NCBI GenBank assembly: GCA_031267335.1
Contig: JAIRZH010000044.1
Span: 1 to 5,521, forward strand
DNA: 5,521 nucleotides
Origin: Oscillospiraceae bacterium
GTDB taxonomy: Bacteria > Bacillota > Clostridia > Oscillospirales > Acutalibacteraceae
Reading direction: 5' to 3'
The position numbers and the translations under genes were made by a program. The notes under the pieces are model-generated. The model was given only the letters and a program-made list of their open reading frames with translations, did no database searches and had not been told where the DNA came from. Positions 4,461-5,521 of this stretch are shown here, in pieces. Position 1 is the first letter of the stretch. Every line of letters begins with the position of its first letter.

Positions 4461-5307
4461 TAAAAAATTTTTCCGTAGTTATATTGTTAGGCCGTAAAAA
4501 AAGATATAAATAATAAATTGAATCAGGATGCTTGAAAATTTTATTGATTTTTTCTTTACACGAAAATGTCGTTTTAAAGCCTAAGCATTTCAGGATAGAT
4601 TTAGCTTCAAAACATAAAATATCGAATGGATATACAAAAGCTTCTGGAGTTTGGCCTAAGTGTTCAAAAACTGATTTTTGAAATTTCATAACATCGATTT
4701 TAAGTTCTTCCTCGTATTTTTTGCAAAATTTGTATTTCATTTTTAGACAATCTTTTCGTTCTTTAAGGTTATGCGTGTTATATGAATGATTTTGTATTTC
4801 CACGAGTCCAGTTTCTACCATCTCTTTTATCTGGTCCCATGTTACATACTGAAAATTTTCAGTACTATTCCCTATGCAATCTCCAATTGGCGAAAAAACT
4901 ATCTTTTGATTATATTTTTTTAGCAAAGGCAAACCATATAAAAAATTATTAGAATATCCATCGTCAAAAGTAATCATAATTGGATTTTCTGGTAATGGTA
5001 CATCTTCGTATACATAATTAATTAAATCTTTTACAAAAATTGAGTTAAAATTATTTTTGATTAAATATTTTAAATCTTCTTCAAAAAGATCCACATTTAT
5101 AAAAAGAGCATTTTCGAATTTCTTTTCTTTAACTAATCCATGATACATAATAATTGGTAATTTTATCTCAATAATTTCTTCGTCTGAAACATCTGTTTTA
5201 AAATTTGGAATAAAACAAAAAATTGCAATAAAAAAAAATAAACTAAAAAACGTTATTGCGAAAATTCTAACTATAATTTTTTTAAAATAAAAATAAGTAT
5301 ATACCAT
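4444..5307 (-). CDS. Membrane-anchored polysaccharide deacetylase (carbohydrate esterase 4)
   Basis: This predicted metal-dependent N- or O-deacetylase acts on envelope glycans such as peptidoglycan or a surface polysaccharide. It has 287 residues. A short basic start (YFKKIIVR) precedes one hydrophobic segment at about 11-33, an uncleaved anchor or signal, so the enzyme domain is outside the membrane. Family motifs in order are LPIIMYHGL (50-58), TFDDGY with the catalytic/metal Asp pair 115-116, HSYNTH with metal ligands His174 and His179, and FVYPFD (224-229), where the usual Gly after YPF is Asp. The C-terminal LYLFLRPNNITTEKFFKKI matches the usual last strand and helix, so the protein looks nearly complete even though transposase debris begins at its 3' end. 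The start has no Shine-Dalgarno sequence. It is convergent with folE, and its substrate cannot be told from sequence. Confidence 0.88.
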   Translation of the reverse strand: MVYTYFYFKKIIVRIFAITFFSLFFFIAIFCFIPNFKTDVSDEEIIEIKLPIIMYHGLVKEKKFENALFINVDLFEEDLKYLIKNNFNSIFVKDLINYVYEDVPLPENPIMITFDDGYSNNFLYGLPLLKKYNQKIVFSPIGDCIGNSTENFQYVTWDQIKEMVETGLVEIQNHSYNTHNLKERKDCLKMKYKFCKKYEEELKIDVMKFQKSVFEHLGQTPEAFVYPFDILCFEAKSILKCLGFKTTFSCKEKINKIFKHPDSIYYLYLFLRPNNITTEKFFKKIYN

Positions 5308-5317
5308 AGTTATTTTT

Positions 5318-5323
5318 ATTATA
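5318..5323 (-). promoter_or_regulatory. Candidate -10 box for the deacetylase gene
   Basis: On the minus strand this reads TATAAT exactly and ends 10 bases before the ATG at 5305-5307. Transcription would start about 4 bases before the ATG, giving a nearly leaderless message, which would explain the absent Shine-Dalgarno site. Only a weak -35 (TTTGGT, 16 bases upstream) is visible, and chance TATAAT is common in such DNA. Confidence 0.3.
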
Positions 5324-5348
5324 AATTTTAAATAAATAAACCAAATTG

Positions 5349-5380
5349 ATTAGTGTCTTATTCTCGAATAAGTGATTAAT
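5349..5380. promoter_or_regulatory. Interrupted palindrome upstream of the deacetylase gene
   Basis: Arms 5349-5363 and 5366-5380 match at 12 of 15 positions, with a perfect inner core CTTATTC-tc-GAATAAG (5357-5372). The symmetry and position, about 50 bases upstream of the deacetylase start, suit an operator for a dimeric regulator. It also touches the first direct repeat, so it could instead be part of a mobile-element end. Confidence 0.35.
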
Positions 5381-5466
5381 TTTATGTCCACCGCATCTAG
5401 GTAAGCTTAAGTTCTTATCTAATGCCTGATTTTATGTCCACCACTTTTAGGTAAGCTTAAGTTCTT
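5379..5466. repeat. Two 38-bp direct repeats with 50-bp period
   Basis: Copies at 5379-5416 and 5429-5466 begin ATTTTATGTCCACC and end TAGGTAAGCTTAAGTTCTT, with 35 of 38 bases identical. No open frame covers them. Repeated blocks like this occur at the ends of some insertion sequences (IS21-type elements have multiple end repeats), so an IS may lie just right of the window, but that is inference. Confidence 0.7.
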
Positions 5467-5484
5467 TTCAAAGCTTTACTCTTT

Positions 5485-5515
5485 GTACCCATTTCTTTAG
5501 AAAAGAAACGGGTAC
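5485..5515. repeat. Hairpin-forming inverted repeat at the right edge
   Basis: GTACCCATTTCTTT (5485-5498) pairs with AAAGAAACGGGTAC (5502-5515) around loop AGA, with one mismatch (5491/5509). There is no T-run. Its role is unknown, and it may belong to the same element as the direct repeats to its left. Confidence 0.5.
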
Positions 5516-5521
5516 TCCCAA

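Noticed and set aside
5379..5466. CRISPR array
   Set aside because: There are only two imperfect 38-bp copies with a 12-base spacer, far shorter than CRISPR spacers, and no cas gene in view.

Overview
The window is a strongly AT-rich stretch of bacterial DNA using the standard code (TGG for Trp; TAA, TAG and TGA all act as stops). It carries six protein genes in loose order, separated by gaps that mostly hold decayed mobile elements. The acyl carrier protein begins MVFKEVFEEIKELLAEQ, which resembles clostridial ACPs. Together with the base composition and the many dead insertion-sequence fragments, this suggests a low-GC Firmicute-like bacterium, perhaps host-associated with a shrinking genome. 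That assignment is inference only.

Layout. Positions 1-897 hold the 3' part of an unrecognised gene with a repetitive charged coiled coil, open at the left window edge. Positions 898-1330 hold a frameshifted N-terminal fragment of an IS5-type transposase, cut off by a 157-bp palindromic element (MITE-like, copy 1). Positions 1331-1566 are a non-coding, locally GC-richer stretch with palindromes. A good promoter at 1567-1595 precedes a lone acyl carrier protein gene (1640-1882). After a non-coding gap comes a possible 31-residue peptide (2141-2236), then a tight run folD - queD/PTPS - folE (2237-4047). The 3' end of folE is made by copy 2 of the MITE (4023-4180, with an exact CTAA target duplication). 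Next come an 84-bp palindromic element (4230-4313) and an IS256-type transposase remnant (about 4383-4460), which touches the 3' end of a convergent membrane-anchored polysaccharide deacetylase gene (4444-5307, minus strand). The right edge (5349-5521) holds an interrupted palindrome, two 38-bp direct repeats spaced 50 bp apart, and a hairpin.

How the genes work together. FolE makes 7,8-dihydroneopterin triphosphate from GTP. The QueD-like enzyme uses this product. Its active-site signature is C-E-x-x-H-G-H, the form I recall for dual-function PTPS-I/III enzymes that feed both queuosine and folate synthesis. FolD interconverts the one-carbon forms of tetrahydrofolate. The three genes therefore look like a compact pterin/folate/one-carbon operon. 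The ACP (fatty acid synthesis) and the deacetylase (cell envelope) are separate units.

The most notable observations are the two-copy MITE family, one copy of which now supplies the last codons and stop of folE, and the dual-function signature in the QueD-like protein.
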